Assembly (NCBI GenBank): GCA_937925605.1
Contig: CALALV010000102.1
Coordinates: 1 to 42,264 of the forward strand
Source: an uncultured Woeseia sp.
GTDB taxonomy: Bacteria; Pseudomonadota; Gammaproteobacteria; Steroidobacterales; Woeseiaceae
Length of the DNA stretch: 42,264 nt
Direction of reading: 5' to 3'
The notes under the pieces are model-generated. The model did not search any database. It was not told where the DNA came from and worked only from the letters and a program-made list of their open reading frames with translations. This document shows, one piece after another, positions 15,606 through 24,763 of this stretch (the stretch's first letter is position 1; each line of letters starts with the position of its first letter). Position numbers and translations under genes: made by a program.

Positions 15606-17642
15606 ATGTCCACTCGACGCCTGCTCGGCCCTGTCCTGCCCCTTTTCGCCCTGCTCGCCAGCCCGCCCGCCACCTCGGCACCCGACGACCTGACTGCGCT
15701 CAGCCTCGAGGAGTTGCTGTCCGTCGAGGTGACGTCCGTGTCCCGCAAGCGGCAGAGCCTCGCGCGCACGGCCGCATCGGTCTACGTCATCAGCCGCGAG
15801 GACATCCGGCGCTCGGGCGCGCGCTCGATCCCGGAAATCCTGAAGTCCGTGCCCGGACTGCAGGTGGCGCAGGTCGACTCCAGCCGCTACGCGATTACCG
15901 CCCGCGGCACCAACCAGCGCTTCGGCAACAAGCTGCTCGTGCTGATGGACGGGCGGACGCTGTACTCGCCGCTGTTCGCGGGCGTGTTCTGGAGCGTCCA
16001 GGACACCGACCTCGACGCGATCGAGCGCATCGAGGTGATCCGGGGGCCGGGGGCGACGCTGTGGGGCGCGAATGCCGTCAACGGCGTCATCAACATCATC
16101 ACCCGCTCGGCGCGTGACACGCTCGGTGCCCGGCTCAGCGGTGGCCTGAACGACGTATCCGGCGGCTTCGGCCAGGCGACCTTGGGCGGCGAACTCGGCG
16201 CGGAGACGCAGTACCGGGCCTTCGCCAAGTACTTCGACCGGCCCGCTACGCGCACGCTGGACGGCGGCAGCCATGCCGATCGCTGGCGCCAGCAGCGGGT
16301 CGGTCTGCGCATCGACAGCGGCCGGCCCGGCGACGCGCTGTTGACCGTTTCCGGCGAGGCCTACGAGGGCAGCACCGACACGCTGTTCCAGGTTGCGCAG
16401 CTGGCGCCGCCGTACAGCCTGCAGGCGCCCGGGGCCGAGGACGTGAAAGGCCGGCACCTGTTGGTACGCTGGGCGCGGCCGCTGGGCGAGGGGCACGGGT
16501 TCGCGCTGCAGGCTTTCTACGACCGCAACGAGCGACGCTCCTCTGCATTCGGTTTTTCACAGCGCACGCTCGACCTGGACCTGCAGCTGAATCACAAGCT
16601 TTCGGATCGCACCGAGATCGTCTGGGGCGCCGGCTACCGGCTGGACAACGACGCGATCGACGAAAACGCGAGCATTTCGGCGGATCCATTGGCCAGGAAC
16701 TACGCGCTGCTGTCCGGCTTCGTGCAGGCGGAATGGCAACTCGTCCCGGACCGCTGGTCGCTGTCCGCGGGCAGCAAGCTCGAGGAGAACGAGTTCACCG
16801 GCTTCGAGTGGCAGCCGTCGATCCGGACGGCCTGGCTGATCAGCGAATCCTCGACGCTGTGGGCGTCGGTATCGCGCGCCGTGCGCACCCCATCGCGCGG
16901 CGAGCGGGATGCCCGCGTCAACGCCGGCGTCGCGCCGCCGCTGTCGCCGGCCAACCCGTTGCCGGTGCCCATGCAGTTCCTGCTGGTGTCGGGCGCAGCG
17001 CTCGACTCCGAGACCACGGTGTCGATCGAGGCCGGCTACCGCGCGCGCTTCAGCGACTCGCTGTCCGCGGACCTGTCGCTGTTCCGCACGTCCTACGACG
17101 GCCTGCGCGCCACCCGCGTCGAACGCATCGTGTGTCCGTCCGGCCTGCCGGCCGACGGCATACCGCCGTGCTTCCTGTTCGAGCCCTACGCGGTCCTCGA
17201 GACCAGCGTCGTCAACGGGCCGGGCGCTACGTCCACCGGTGGCGAGCTGACCGTCGAATGGCGACCCTCGCAGGACCTCGACATCGAGTTCGGGCTGAGC
17301 TGGATCGACGAGGACACGGACGAGACGAGCCCGGAGTACACCGTGTCGCACGATCACTACCCGCCGTACCAGCTGTTCGCCAGCGTCGGCAAGCGCTTCG
17401 GCGAGCGGCTGCGCTTCGACCTGGCGGCGCGCCACGTGGACACCCTGGCGTCGGGCAGGATCGACGCATGGACCTCCGCGGACCTGCGCCTCGAAATCCG
17501 CCTGGGCGAGGATCTGCACCTGGCCCTGAACGGCCGGCACCTCGGCGCCGGGCGGCACCAGCAGTTCGTCTCCGAGCTGGATGACATCGCGCCAGCGACC
17601 ATCGAACCGTCCGGCTACGCCGAAATCGTCTGGCAATTCTGA
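15606..17642 (+). CDS. TonB-dependent outer-membrane receptor
   Basis: A roughly 678-residue receptor for an unknown ligand. The signal peptide ends near TSA|PDD. A short N-terminal motif LTALSLEELLSVEVTSVSRKRQ is typical of receptors paired with YfiR/histidine-kinase genes. The plug domain (about 45-165) has ASVYVISREDIRRSGARSIPEIL, LVLMDGRTLYSPLFAGVFW, RIEVIRGPGATLWGANAVNGVINIIT. The 22-strand barrel follows and ends in Phe (YAEIVWQF). AGGA at 15597-15600 is well spaced for the ATG at 15606; a second ATG at 15600 is too close to it. The first gene of a four-gene same-strand operon, 17 bases before yfiR. No Fur box is visible upstream, so iron uptake is not implied. Confidence 0.9.
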   Translation: MSTRRLLGPVLPLFALLASPPATSAPDDLTALSLEELLSVEVTSVSRKRQSLARTAASVYVISREDIRRSGARSIPEILKSVPGLQVAQVDSSRYAITARGTNQRFGNKLLVLMDGRTLYSPLFAGVFWSVQDTDLDAIERIEVIRGPGATLWGANAVNGVINIITRSARDTLGARLSGGLNDVSGGFGQATLGGELGAETQYRAFAKYFDRPATRTLDGGSHADRWRQQRVGLRIDSGRPGDALLTVSGEAYEGSTDTLFQVAQLAPPYSLQAPGAEDVKGRHLLVRWARPLGEGHGFALQAFYDRNERRSSAFGFSQRTLDLDLQLNHKLSDRTEIVWGAGYRLDNDAIDENASISADPLARNYALLSGFVQAEWQLVPDRWSLSAGSKLEENEFTGFEWQPSIRTAWLISESSTLWASVSRAVRTPSRGERDARVNAGVAPPLSPANPLPVPMQFLLVSGAALDSETTVSIEAGYRARFSDSLSADLSLFRTSYDGLRATRVERIVCPSGLPADGIPPCFLFEPYAVLETSVVNGPGATSTGGELTVEWRPSQDLDIEFGLSWIDEDTDETSPEYTVSHDHYPPYQLFASVGKRFGERLRFDLAARHVDTLASGRIDAWTSADLRLEIRLGEDLHLALNGRHLGAGRHQQFVSELDDIAPATIEPSGYAEIVWQF

Positions 17643-17659
17643 TCGGCGGCGTGCCCTCG

Positions 17660-18214
17660 ATGAATGTTCGGGCCATCATGCTGCTGTTGTGCCTGCCGCT
17701 GTCGGCCGGGCTGGCGGCGGACGAAAGCACGCGCAATGCGGAACAGGCGACGGAATATCGCCTCAAGGCCGCGCTGATCTACAGCATCGCCAAGTTCGTC
17801 GCCTGGCCGGAAGCGGCCGAGGCGGGTCCCGAGCTCGGCATATGCGTGCTCGGCGCGGACCCGTTCGGCGCGTCTCTCGATGAGCTGGCTTCGCGCACGC
17901 TGCGCGATCGTCCGCTGCGCGTCCACCGCCGGATCAACATCGGCTCGCTGGAGCAGGACTGCGCGATCGTGTTCATCAGCGAATCGGAGCAGGCCAGGCT
18001 GGACCTGGTGCTGGAGCGCCTGCGCGGGCTGCCGATCCTGACGATCGGCGACGTCGAGGGCTTTGCGCAGGCCGGCGGCATGGTCGAGTTCCGGGTGCGC
18101 GACGCGCGGCTCGGCTTCGACATCAACGTGGCGGCCAGCGACGAGGCGGGCATCCGCATCAACAGCCAGCTGTTGCAGGTCGCCGCGCGCGTGCTGCGCG
18201 GGGAACGGGCATGA
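17660..18214 (+). CDS. yfiR: YfiR/DUF4154 periplasmic regulator
   Basis: A roughly 184-residue periplasmic protein with signal peptide MNVRAIMLLLCLPLSAGLAA|DE. It has the DUF4154 features: EYRLKAALIYSIAKFVAWPE at the N-terminus, GICVLGADPFGASLDELA, CAIVFISESEQARLDLVLERLRGLPILTIGDVEGFAQAGGMVEFR, and the C-terminal DINVAASDEAGIRINSQLLQVAARVL. In Pseudomonas, YfiR restrains the diguanylate cyclase YfiN by binding its periplasmic domain. Here the downstream partner is a histidine kinase with a similar periplasmic region, so YfiR probably gates that kinase instead. A GTG at 17651 is an alternative start. It overlaps the kinase start by four bases. Confidence 0.88.
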   Translation: MNVRAIMLLLCLPLSAGLAADESTRNAEQATEYRLKAALIYSIAKFVAWPEAAEAGPELGICVLGADPFGASLDELASRTLRDRPLRVHRRINIGSLEQDCAIVFISESEQARLDLVLERLRGLPILTIGDVEGFAQAGGMVEFRVRDARLGFDINVAASDEAGIRINSQLLQVAARVLRGERA

Positions 18215-21036
18215 GCGCCGCGGCCGGGAGTTTCACGCCGCTGTCGCGCCGGGTACGCCGGCTGATGGTGCTGATCGCGACCCTCAGCCTCGCCGCCGCC
18301 GGGCTGATGCTGTTCGTCTACGAGATCGGCCCGTCGCGCGAGCGCGCGGCCGCCGAGTTCAACTCGCTCGGCAAGGTGATCGCGGCCAACAGCGCGGCCG
18401 CGCTGACCTTCGGCGACGCGGAGCACGCGCGGGCGCTGCTCGCGACCCTGGCGACGGACCCGAGCGTGCGCTTCGCCATGCTGGTCGACGCCGGCGGCAG
18501 GCCCGTCGCGGAGTACCGGGGCCGGGCGGCGTCGCCAGCCGCGGCCGACTCCGCCGAGCCGCTGGACGACTGGCACCGCGCCGCGTTCGTGCGCGGCCGC
18601 CCGGACGAGCGCTTCGACGGCTTCGATCGCTACGAGTCGATCCTGCCGGTCGAATATGCCGGGGAGCTGCAGGGCTACGTCTACCTGAACGCCGACCTCG
18701 ACCGGCTGTACGACGCGCTGAGCCGCTACGCGCTGTCGAGCGCCGTCGTCACGTTCATCGCCGTGCTGCTCGCCTACCTTCTGGCCGGGCGCCTGGAGAA
18801 GGTCATCACCCGGCCGATTCGCCGGCTGGCGTCCCTGACCAGCCGCGTGTCGCGGGAGGGCGATTTCAGCCTGCGCGCGGAGGTCGAGTCGAACGACGAG
18901 ATCGGTCAGCTCACCGAGGGCTTCAACGAGATGCTGGCCCAGATCGCGCAGCGCGACGAAGCGCTGCGCGAGCACCGCGACCACCTGGAGGAAGAGGTCG
19001 AGGAGCGCACCGAGCGCCTGGCCGCCGCCAACGCGAACCTCGAGGCCGCGGTCCGCGAACAGTCCGAGGCGCGCGCCGCGGCCGAGGCGGCGAACACGGC
19101 GAAGAGCGAGTTCCTGGCCCGCATGAGCCACGAAATTCGCACGCCGATGAACGGCGTCCTTGGCATGACCGAGCTGCTGCTCGGCTCCGGGCTGCCGAAA
19201 AAGGAGCGCTACTTCGCGCAGACGATCCAGCAGTCCGCCGAGAGCCTGCTGACGATCATCAACGACATCCTCGACTTCTCGAAGATCGAGGCCGGCAAGC
19301 TCGAGCTGGACTGCGTCGATTTCGATCTCCGGCAAATGGTCGAGGAAACCGCGGAGCTGCTGGCGGCGCAGGCGCACGCGAAGCAGCTGGAACTGATCGT
19401 CAACATGAGCCCGCGCGACGACTACGGCGTCCGCGGCGATCCCACGCGGCTGCGCCAGGTGCTGGTCAACCTCGCCGGCAATGCAATCAAGTTCACCGAG
19501 CACGGCCAGGTCGTCATACGCGTTACGCGCGAGGACGACGGACAGTGGCTGATCGAGGTGACGGATACCGGCATCGGCATCGACGAAAAGAATCTCGCCA
19601 GCGTGTTCGACGTGTTCACGCAGGAGGACGGTTCGACGACGCGCCAGTTCGGCGGCACCGGTCTCGGCCTGTCGATCTCGCGGCAGCTGCTCGAACTGAT
19701 GGGCGGCTCGATCGGCGCCCAGAGCACCCGCGGCGTCGGTTCCGTGTTCAGCGCGCGGGTGCCGCTGGCGGCCTCCGACCAGGTGCGGGTCGTCGGCCGC
19801 GCCGACGACCTCGCGGACAAGAAGGCGCTGGTCGTGGACGACAACCGCACGAACCGCGAGATCCTCGAGAACCAGCTGGCGGCGTGGGGCGTCGAGGTAC
19901 GTTCCTACCATTCTCCCGAGCAAGCGCTGCAGTACGCCGCCGACCTCGCGCGCGGTGGCGAACGTTTCGATTTCGTCCTGCTGGACATGCACATGCCCGA
20001 GATGACCGGGCTGGAGCTGGCCGAGCGCCTCGTGGGCGAACACGGCTACCTGGCCGATCAGCTGATCCTGCTGAGCTCGATGGCAGCGAACGAACTCGGG
20101 GGGCGCTCGGCCGACTGCATCGGTGCCGCGCTGACCAAGCCGGTTCGCCAGTCGGCGCTGTACGACATCCTTGCCGCGAGCACCTCGGCGACCACCACCC
20201 GTCGCGCGCTCAGGCTGGAGGAACCGCCGGTGCAGGCGGCCGGCGACCGGCCGCGGCGCAGGGTCCTGCTGGTCGAGGACAACACGATCAACCGCCGCGT
20301 GGCGACGATGATGCTGCAGCGTTGCAATCTCGAGGTCGACTGGTGCGAGGACGGTGCAGAGGCCGTCGACCGGCGCTTCAGCAGCGACTGCGCGTTCATA
20401 CTGATGGACTGCCAGATGCCGATCATGGACGGCTTCGTCGCGACCAGCCGCATCCGCAAGCTCGAGGCCGAGCGGGGCTCGCCGCGCATGCCGATCATCG
20501 CGCTGACCGCCAACGCGGTCAGCGGCGATCGCGAGCGCTGCCTCGAGGCCGGCATGGACGACTACCTGTCCAAGCCGTTCCGCTTCGAGCAGTTGCGCGA
20601 GGTCATCGAGCGCTGGTGCGGCTCGCAGGACGGGTCGGCCGCAGCCTCGTCGCCGGCGCCGGCCGCCGCTGTGCCCGCGGACGCGATCGACCGGCGGATC
20701 ATCGCCGACCTGCGCGCAATGGCCGGCGACGATCACGAGGAGTTCCTCGCCTCGATCATCGACCAGTTCGTCGAACTCAGCGAGGAGTCGCGCCTTGCCC
20801 TGCAGGCGGCTGCTGACGCGGAGGACGCGCGCGGGATACGCGAGGCGGCGCATGCGCTCAAGTCCTACAGCGCGCACCTCGGTGCCCAGCGGCTCGCGCG
20901 CTGTGCCTCGGAGATCGAGCTGGCCGCGCGCGCCGAATCGCTGGGCGGCATGGCGGACCGGCTGCAGCTGCTGGTCACGGAGCTCGAGCATGCGCGGGCC
21001 GCCTTGGGCGAGCTGCGCACGGCGAGCGCCGCATGA
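18211..21036 (+). CDS. Hybrid histidine kinase (CHASE8-like sensor, HAMP, two receivers, Hpt)
   Basis: A 941-residue BarA-like phosphorelay kinase. A membrane helix (about 17-38) is followed by a periplasmic CHASE8-like domain (about 40-172; EFNSLGKVIAANSAAALTFGD) and a second helix (about 174-195). HAMP (about 196-248) and a coiled coil (about 250-298) follow. HisKA has His307 in FLARMSHEIRTPMNG. The ATPase domain has DTGIGI and GGTGLGLSIS. Receiver 1 has Asp592 (LLDMHMPEMTG), receiver 2 has Asp733 (LMDCQMPIMDG) with KPF, and the Hpt domain has His881 (AAHALKSYSAHLGA). All catalytic residues are present. It overlaps yfiR (ATGA) and the EAL gene (ATGA), so all three are coupled. Confidence 0.92.
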   Translation: MSAAAGSFTPLSRRVRRLMVLIATLSLAAAGLMLFVYEIGPSRERAAAEFNSLGKVIAANSAAALTFGDAEHARALLATLATDPSVRFAMLVDAGGRPVAEYRGRAASPAAADSAEPLDDWHRAAFVRGRPDERFDGFDRYESILPVEYAGELQGYVYLNADLDRLYDALSRYALSSAVVTFIAVLLAYLLAGRLEKVITRPIRRLASLTSRVSREGDFSLRAEVESNDEIGQLTEGFNEMLAQIAQRDEALREHRDHLEEEVEERTERLAAANANLEAAVREQSEARAAAEAANTAKSEFLARMSHEIRTPMNGVLGMTELLLGSGLPKKERYFAQTIQQSAESLLTIINDILDFSKIEAGKLELDCVDFDLRQMVEETAELLAAQAHAKQLELIVNMSPRDDYGVRGDPTRLRQVLVNLAGNAIKFTEHGQVVIRVTREDDGQWLIEVTDTGIGIDEKNLASVFDVFTQEDGSTTRQFGGTGLGLSISRQLLELMGGSIGAQSTRGVGSVFSARVPLAASDQVRVVGRADDLADKKALVVDDNRTNREILENQLAAWGVEVRSYHSPEQALQYAADLARGGERFDFVLLDMHMPEMTGLELAERLVGEHGYLADQLILLSSMAANELGGRSADCIGAALTKPVRQSALYDILAASTSATTTRRALRLEEPPVQAAGDRPRRRVLLVEDNTINRRVATMMLQRCNLEVDWCEDGAEAVDRRFSSDCAFILMDCQMPIMDGFVATSRIRKLEAERGSPRMPIIALTANAVSGDRERCLEAGMDDYLSKPFRFEQLREVIERWCGSQDGSAAASSPAPAAAVPADAIDRRIIADLRAMAGDDHEEFLASIIDQFVELSEESRLALQAAADAEDARGIREAAHALKSYSAHLGAQRLARCASEIELAARAESLGGMADRLQLLVTELEHARAALGELRTASAA

Positions 21037-23192
21037 ATACCGGGGATCCGCAGGCGCCGCTGATCTTCGTCGCCGACGACGATGCGATCGTCCGCCAGCT
21101 GATTGCCCGGACGCTGCAGAACGCCGGGTTCGTCGTGCGCGCTTACGCCGACGGTCGGGAATTGCTCGATGCCATGCACGCCGACGCGCCCGACCTGCTG
21201 GTGCTCGACGTCGACATGCCGCGGCTGGACGGTTTCGAGACCTGCCGCGAGGTTCGCCGCCTGGCGCGCTGGCGTCACCTGCCCATCCTGATCGCGACGG
21301 CCTACGAGGACCTGCCGTCGATCGAGCAGGCCTTCGAAGCGGGTGCGACCGACTTCGTCAGCAAGCCGGTCAACTGGTCGTTGCTGCCCTACCGCCTGCG
21401 CTACATGCTGCGCTACGGCGAATCCGTCGGCCGGCTGAAGGCGAGCGAGCAGCGCAATCGCGCGCTCATCGACGCGCTGCCTGACCTGACGCTGCTGGTC
21501 GACTTCGACGGCAAAGTCAGCGACATCGTCCAGAGCTCGGCGGAGCTGGACTATCTCGAGCCGGAAAGACTGGTCGGCAGGCACGTGCGCGACATACGCC
21601 CGGACGTTTTTTCCAAGCGCCGTATGGCCGCGATCTTCGAGGCACTGCGCGGCGGCAGTGACTACCAGGCCGAGAACAGCGTGCGCAGGAACGGCAGCGA
21701 GTACTGGATCGAGTGGCGGGTCACGCCGTTCGATGCCCGGCACGCACTGGTCCTGGTGCGCGATATCAGCTATCGGCGCCGCGCAGAAGAGCGTATTCGC
21801 CAGCTCGCGTACTTCGATGCGCTGACGGGACTGCCGAACCGCGACTGCTTCATGGACGAACTCGGCAAGCGGCTGTGTGGCAGCGACGCTGCGCCGCTGC
21901 CGCTGCGCTGCCTGGTCGTCGAGCTGGACCGCTTCGAACGCGTCGTGCACGGCCTCGGCGCACGTTTCAGCGACGAGCTCCTGAAGGCGGTCGGCGAGCG
22001 CCTGCAGGCACTCGTTGCCAGTGGCGACGGGGCCGGCGTCGAACGCGAGGCAGCGCTGGTCGCGCGCCTCGGCGAGAAGCAGTTCGGGATTCTCGAGCCG
22101 CTGGGCGAAGAGCAGGAGCGTGCCGGTCTGGCCGCCGCCGTCGTGCGTGCCTGCGAGGCGCCGTTCCGGGTCGACGGGCTCGACTTTTTCGTGAGCGCCC
22201 AGGTCGGCGTGTCGCTGTACCCCGAGCACGGGGACCATGCGCCGGCGCTGCTCGAGAACGCCGGTCGCGCCTTGCTGGATACGAACGGCGAAACGCCGGT
22301 GCAGGTCTTCTCGACCCAGTCGGCCGTGCGCCTGCGGCACCGCTTCAACATGGAATCGCGCCTGCGCCAGGCGCTCGCCGGCGACGAGCTGTTCCTCGAG
22401 TACCAGCCGAAGTTCTCGTTGCTGGGCGGCGAGATCAGCGGCGTCGAGGCCTTGCTGCGCTGGCAGGACGGCAACGGCGAGCGCATCGGGCCGGACGAGT
22501 TCATCCCCGTCGCGGAGGAAAGCGGGCTGATCGTGGCGATCGGCGACCGCGTGCTCGACGAAGCCTGCCGGCAGATGCGTGCCTGGCTGGACGCGGGCTT
22601 CGACGTGGGCTCGATGGCCGTCAACGTGTCGGCCCTGCAGTTCGCGGTCGGCGACTTCGTGCAGTCCGTGGACGATGCCGTGCGTCGCCACGAACTGGAG
22701 CACGCGGCGCTGCAGCTCGAGATCACCGAATCCGTGCTCGTGCACCAGATCGACAACTCGCTGCAGGCGCTGCCGGCGATCCGCGAACTCGGCGTGCAGC
22801 TTGCGATCGACGACTTCGGCACCGGCTACTCGTCGCTGGTCTACCTGAAACAGCTCGCGGTCGATTGCCTGAAGATCGACCGGGCGTTCGTCCGCGACAT
22901 CTGCGAGGAACCGGAGAGCATTCGCATCTGCCAGGCCATCATCGCGATGGCGCGCGGGCTCGACCTGTACATCGTGGCGGAAGGCATAGAAACGCCGCAG
23001 CAGCTCGCCTACCTGCGCGACGCGGGCTGCGACGCCGGCCAGGGCTACCTGCTCGGCCGGCCGATGTCGGCGGCCGACGTGCCGGGCCTCGAGCCTTTCC
23101 CGGTCGCCGAGAGCTGCGCCGGTTACGCGGTGCCGCGGCTCGCCGAACTGCGCACCACGCATCGCGGGCTGCAGCTCGGCGCCGGCCGCTAG
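21033..23192 (+). CDS. REC-PAS-GGDEF(degenerate)-EAL response regulator, predicted c-di-GMP phosphodiesterase
   Basis: A 719-residue output protein for the upstream kinase. The N-terminal receiver has DDD and phospho-acceptor Asp59 (VLDVDMPRLDG). A PAS domain spans about 140-250. The GGDEF domain (about 255-425) keeps YFDALTGLPNR, but its active site reads GEKQF (residues 347-351) in place of GGDEF, so it is not expected to make c-di-GMP. The EAL domain (about 435-700) is intact: EALLRW (Glu472), NVS (Asn531), LEITES (Glu563), DDFGTGYSS (Asp593, Asp594), KIDRAFV (Lys614) and VAEGIET. Predicted outcome: phosphorylation by the hybrid kinase tunes c-di-GMP hydrolysis. The degenerate GGDEF may bind GTP allosterically. 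Confidence 0.92.
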   Translation: MNTGDPQAPLIFVADDDAIVRQLIARTLQNAGFVVRAYADGRELLDAMHADAPDLLVLDVDMPRLDGFETCREVRRLARWRHLPILIATAYEDLPSIEQAFEAGATDFVSKPVNWSLLPYRLRYMLRYGESVGRLKASEQRNRALIDALPDLTLLVDFDGKVSDIVQSSAELDYLEPERLVGRHVRDIRPDVFSKRRMAAIFEALRGGSDYQAENSVRRNGSEYWIEWRVTPFDARHALVLVRDISYRRRAEERIRQLAYFDALTGLPNRDCFMDELGKRLCGSDAAPLPLRCLVVELDRFERVVHGLGARFSDELLKAVGERLQALVASGDGAGVEREAALVARLGEKQFGILEPLGEEQERAGLAAAVVRACEAPFRVDGLDFFVSAQVGVSLYPEHGDHAPALLENAGRALLDTNGETPVQVFSTQSAVRLRHRFNMESRLRQALAGDELFLEYQPKFSLLGGEISGVEALLRWQDGNGERIGPDEFIPVAEESGLIVAIGDRVLDEACRQMRAWLDAGFDVGSMAVNVSALQFAVGDFVQSVDDAVRRHELEHAALQLEITESVLVHQIDNSLQALPAIRELGVQLAIDDFGTGYSSLVYLKQLAVDCLKIDRAFVRDICEEPESIRICQAIIAMARGLDLYIVAEGIETPQQLAYLRDAGCDAGQGYLLGRPMSAADVPGLEPFPVAESCAGYAVPRLAELRTTHRGLQLGAGR

Positions 23193-23262
23193 CGCGGGTC
23201 CCCGACCGAACTTGCCCCGCGCGACCCGGTCCAACGCAGCCGGGCAATCACCGGGGACACCC

Positions 23263-23826
23263 ATGCACAAACGCATCCTGGCCGGCTTGCTGGCCCTGGC
23301 GACGAGTGTCGCGGCAGAGGCCGGCGACAACGGCATCTATCTAGGCGGCGCGCTGAGCCGCAGCAGCATTGAAACGGATGCCGATTTCTTCGGCTTCGAC
23401 TTCGAGGACGACGACACGGCGTACAAGCTGATCGCCGGCGTCCGGCCGTTCGACGCGCTGGCTTTCGAGGTGAATTACGTCGACTTCGGCAGCATCGGCT
23501 TCGACGATACCGCCGCGGACGGCTTCCGCGGCGAATTCGAGACCCGCGCGCTCGACGCCTTCGCGCTCGCTTTCGTCGGCGGCCCGCTGCTCGAGGCCTA
23601 CGGCAAGCTGGGCTTGATCTACTGGGATGCCGATGCGGCCCTGCAGGGCGGCCTCGCGGGCATCGACCTGCGCGACAGCGACAGCGGCTTAGACCTGGCC
23701 TGGGGCGCCGGGGCGCAGGCCTATTTCAGCAGCCTCGCCGTACGCCTCGAGTACGAGAACTTCTCGATCTCGGAGGCGGACAAGGTCGAGCTGTGGTCGC
23801 TCGGCGTGACCTGGACCTTCCTCTAG
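23263..23826 (+). CDS. Small OmpA/OmpW-like outer-membrane beta-barrel
   Basis: A 187-residue protein with signal peptide MHKRILAGLLALATSVAAEA|GD, followed by about eight amphipathic beta strands (NGIYLGGALSRSS, YKLIAGVRPFDALAFEVNYVDFG, LEAYGKLGLIYWDAD, AYFSSLAVRLEYENFS, VELWSLGVTWTFL). The pattern and aromatic C-terminus fit the porin-like outer-membrane beta-barrel family (OMP_b-brl). Asp/Glu are abundant in the loops. The ATG at 23263 follows GGGGA and starts directly at the signal peptide. Upstream in-frame codons are low complexity. It is convergent with the TraB-like gene. No specific function is assignable. Confidence 0.78.
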   Translation: MHKRILAGLLALATSVAAEAGDNGIYLGGALSRSSIETDADFFGFDFEDDDTAYKLIAGVRPFDALAFEVNYVDFGSIGFDDTAADGFRGEFETRALDAFALAFVGGPLLEAYGKLGLIYWDADAALQGGLAGIDLRDSDSGLDLAWGAGAQAYFSSLAVRLEYENFSISEADKVELWSLGVTWTFL

Positions 23827-23838
23827 CCGGCCGTCGCG

Positions 23839-24699
23839 CTACCGTGCGGGCGCGTCCGCGGCGGAGAATCGCCACGCGTCGGCCCACTCGACCGCAACCC
23901 GCTGCAAGCCGAGTTCGGCCGCGAGGCGCTGCTCGAAGTCGTTCATGTGCGCGGCGCCGTAGAACAGGCCGATGCGCCGCGCGCCGCGCGAAAGCTGCTC
24001 GTGCAGGACGCGCATGGCGTGCTCGTTGCGCGCGGCGATCAGCGCGGAGCCCTGCTCGCCGCCGAGCAGGTCGCCGGATTCGGTCGCCTTGACCATTTCG
24101 TAGGCGATCGCGATCTTCAGCGCGTCATCGTCGCGGGCGGCGAGGATCGAGGTCATCGCACTCATCTCGCGCAGTCCCAGCGGGTCGCGCGCATAGTCCT
24201 CGATCCCGGCGAAGAACAGCCGCCAGAAGTACACGTACAGCGATTCGCCGCGCTCTTCCATGCTGCGCGCGAGCATCGTCGAGGACAGGTCAGCGTGCAC
24301 GAAATTCGGCGCGCCGTAGTCGATCTCGTCCAGCTGGAACGCGAGCCCGAGCAAATCCTTGAGACCGACCTGCAGCCTTGATAGCCAGCTGCCGTCGAAG
24401 TCGTTCAGCTCACCGGCGCTGTCCGGGTCGGCTACGACGAGCTCGAACAGCAGCACATCGTAGGCGCGGAAGCGCTCGTTGAGCAGCTGGTAATACTCGC
24501 GGTCGCCGATGTGGATGGCGCTGATCAGGTCGACGCTGAAATCCCGCGCATCGGCCGGCGCATAGGTCACGATCGCCAGCTGCAGCGCGCGCGGCTGTCC
24601 CGGCAGCGCTTCGTCGATGCGCGCGAAGCCGTCGGCCGCGGCCGGCAGCGCGGCGGCAGCGAGGCACAGCAGTGCGGCGAACTGTCGAAACCTGGGCAT
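23839..24699 (-). CDS. TraB/GumN/Tiki-like secreted protein
   Basis: A 286-residue exported protein (signal peptide MPRFRQFAALLCLAAAALPAAA|DG). Three regions match the TraB/PrgY/Tiki superfamily: the N-terminal SAIHIGDREYYQLLNERFRAYDVLLFELV, in which an H and an acidic residue sit in the expected metal-site positions; the central helical region around KIAIAYEMV; and the C-terminal RIGLFYGAAHMNDFEQRLAAELG with the second conserved His. Tiki proteins of this fold are metalloproteases, but enzymatic activity here is unproven. It may act in the periplasm or at the outer membrane. It ends 12 bases from the convergent barrel gene. Confidence 0.7.
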   Translation of the reverse strand: MPRFRQFAALLCLAAAALPAAADGFARIDEALPGQPRALQLAIVTYAPADARDFSVDLISAIHIGDREYYQLLNERFRAYDVLLFELVVADPDSAGELNDFDGSWLSRLQVGLKDLLGLAFQLDEIDYGAPNFVHADLSSTMLARSMEERGESLYVYFWRLFFAGIEDYARDPLGLREMSAMTSILAARDDDALKIAIAYEMVKATESGDLLGGEQGSALIAARNEHAMRVLHEQLSRGARRIGLFYGAAHMNDFEQRLAAELGLQRVAVEWADAWRFSAADAPAR

Positions 24700-24763
24700 G
24701 CTGAATTCCGGGAAACCGGCTCCTGTATAGCATCGGCGGCGCGCTACTGCACCCGCGGCCCGT

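Noticed and set aside
18063..20816. 917-codon plus frame inside the hybrid kinase
   Set aside because: Out-of-frame shadow of the kinase, Arg-rich with no recognisable domains.
17779..20991. 1070-codon antisense frame opposite yfiR and the hybrid kinase
   Set aside because: Very long but without domains or start signals. The sense strand has all catalytic motifs.
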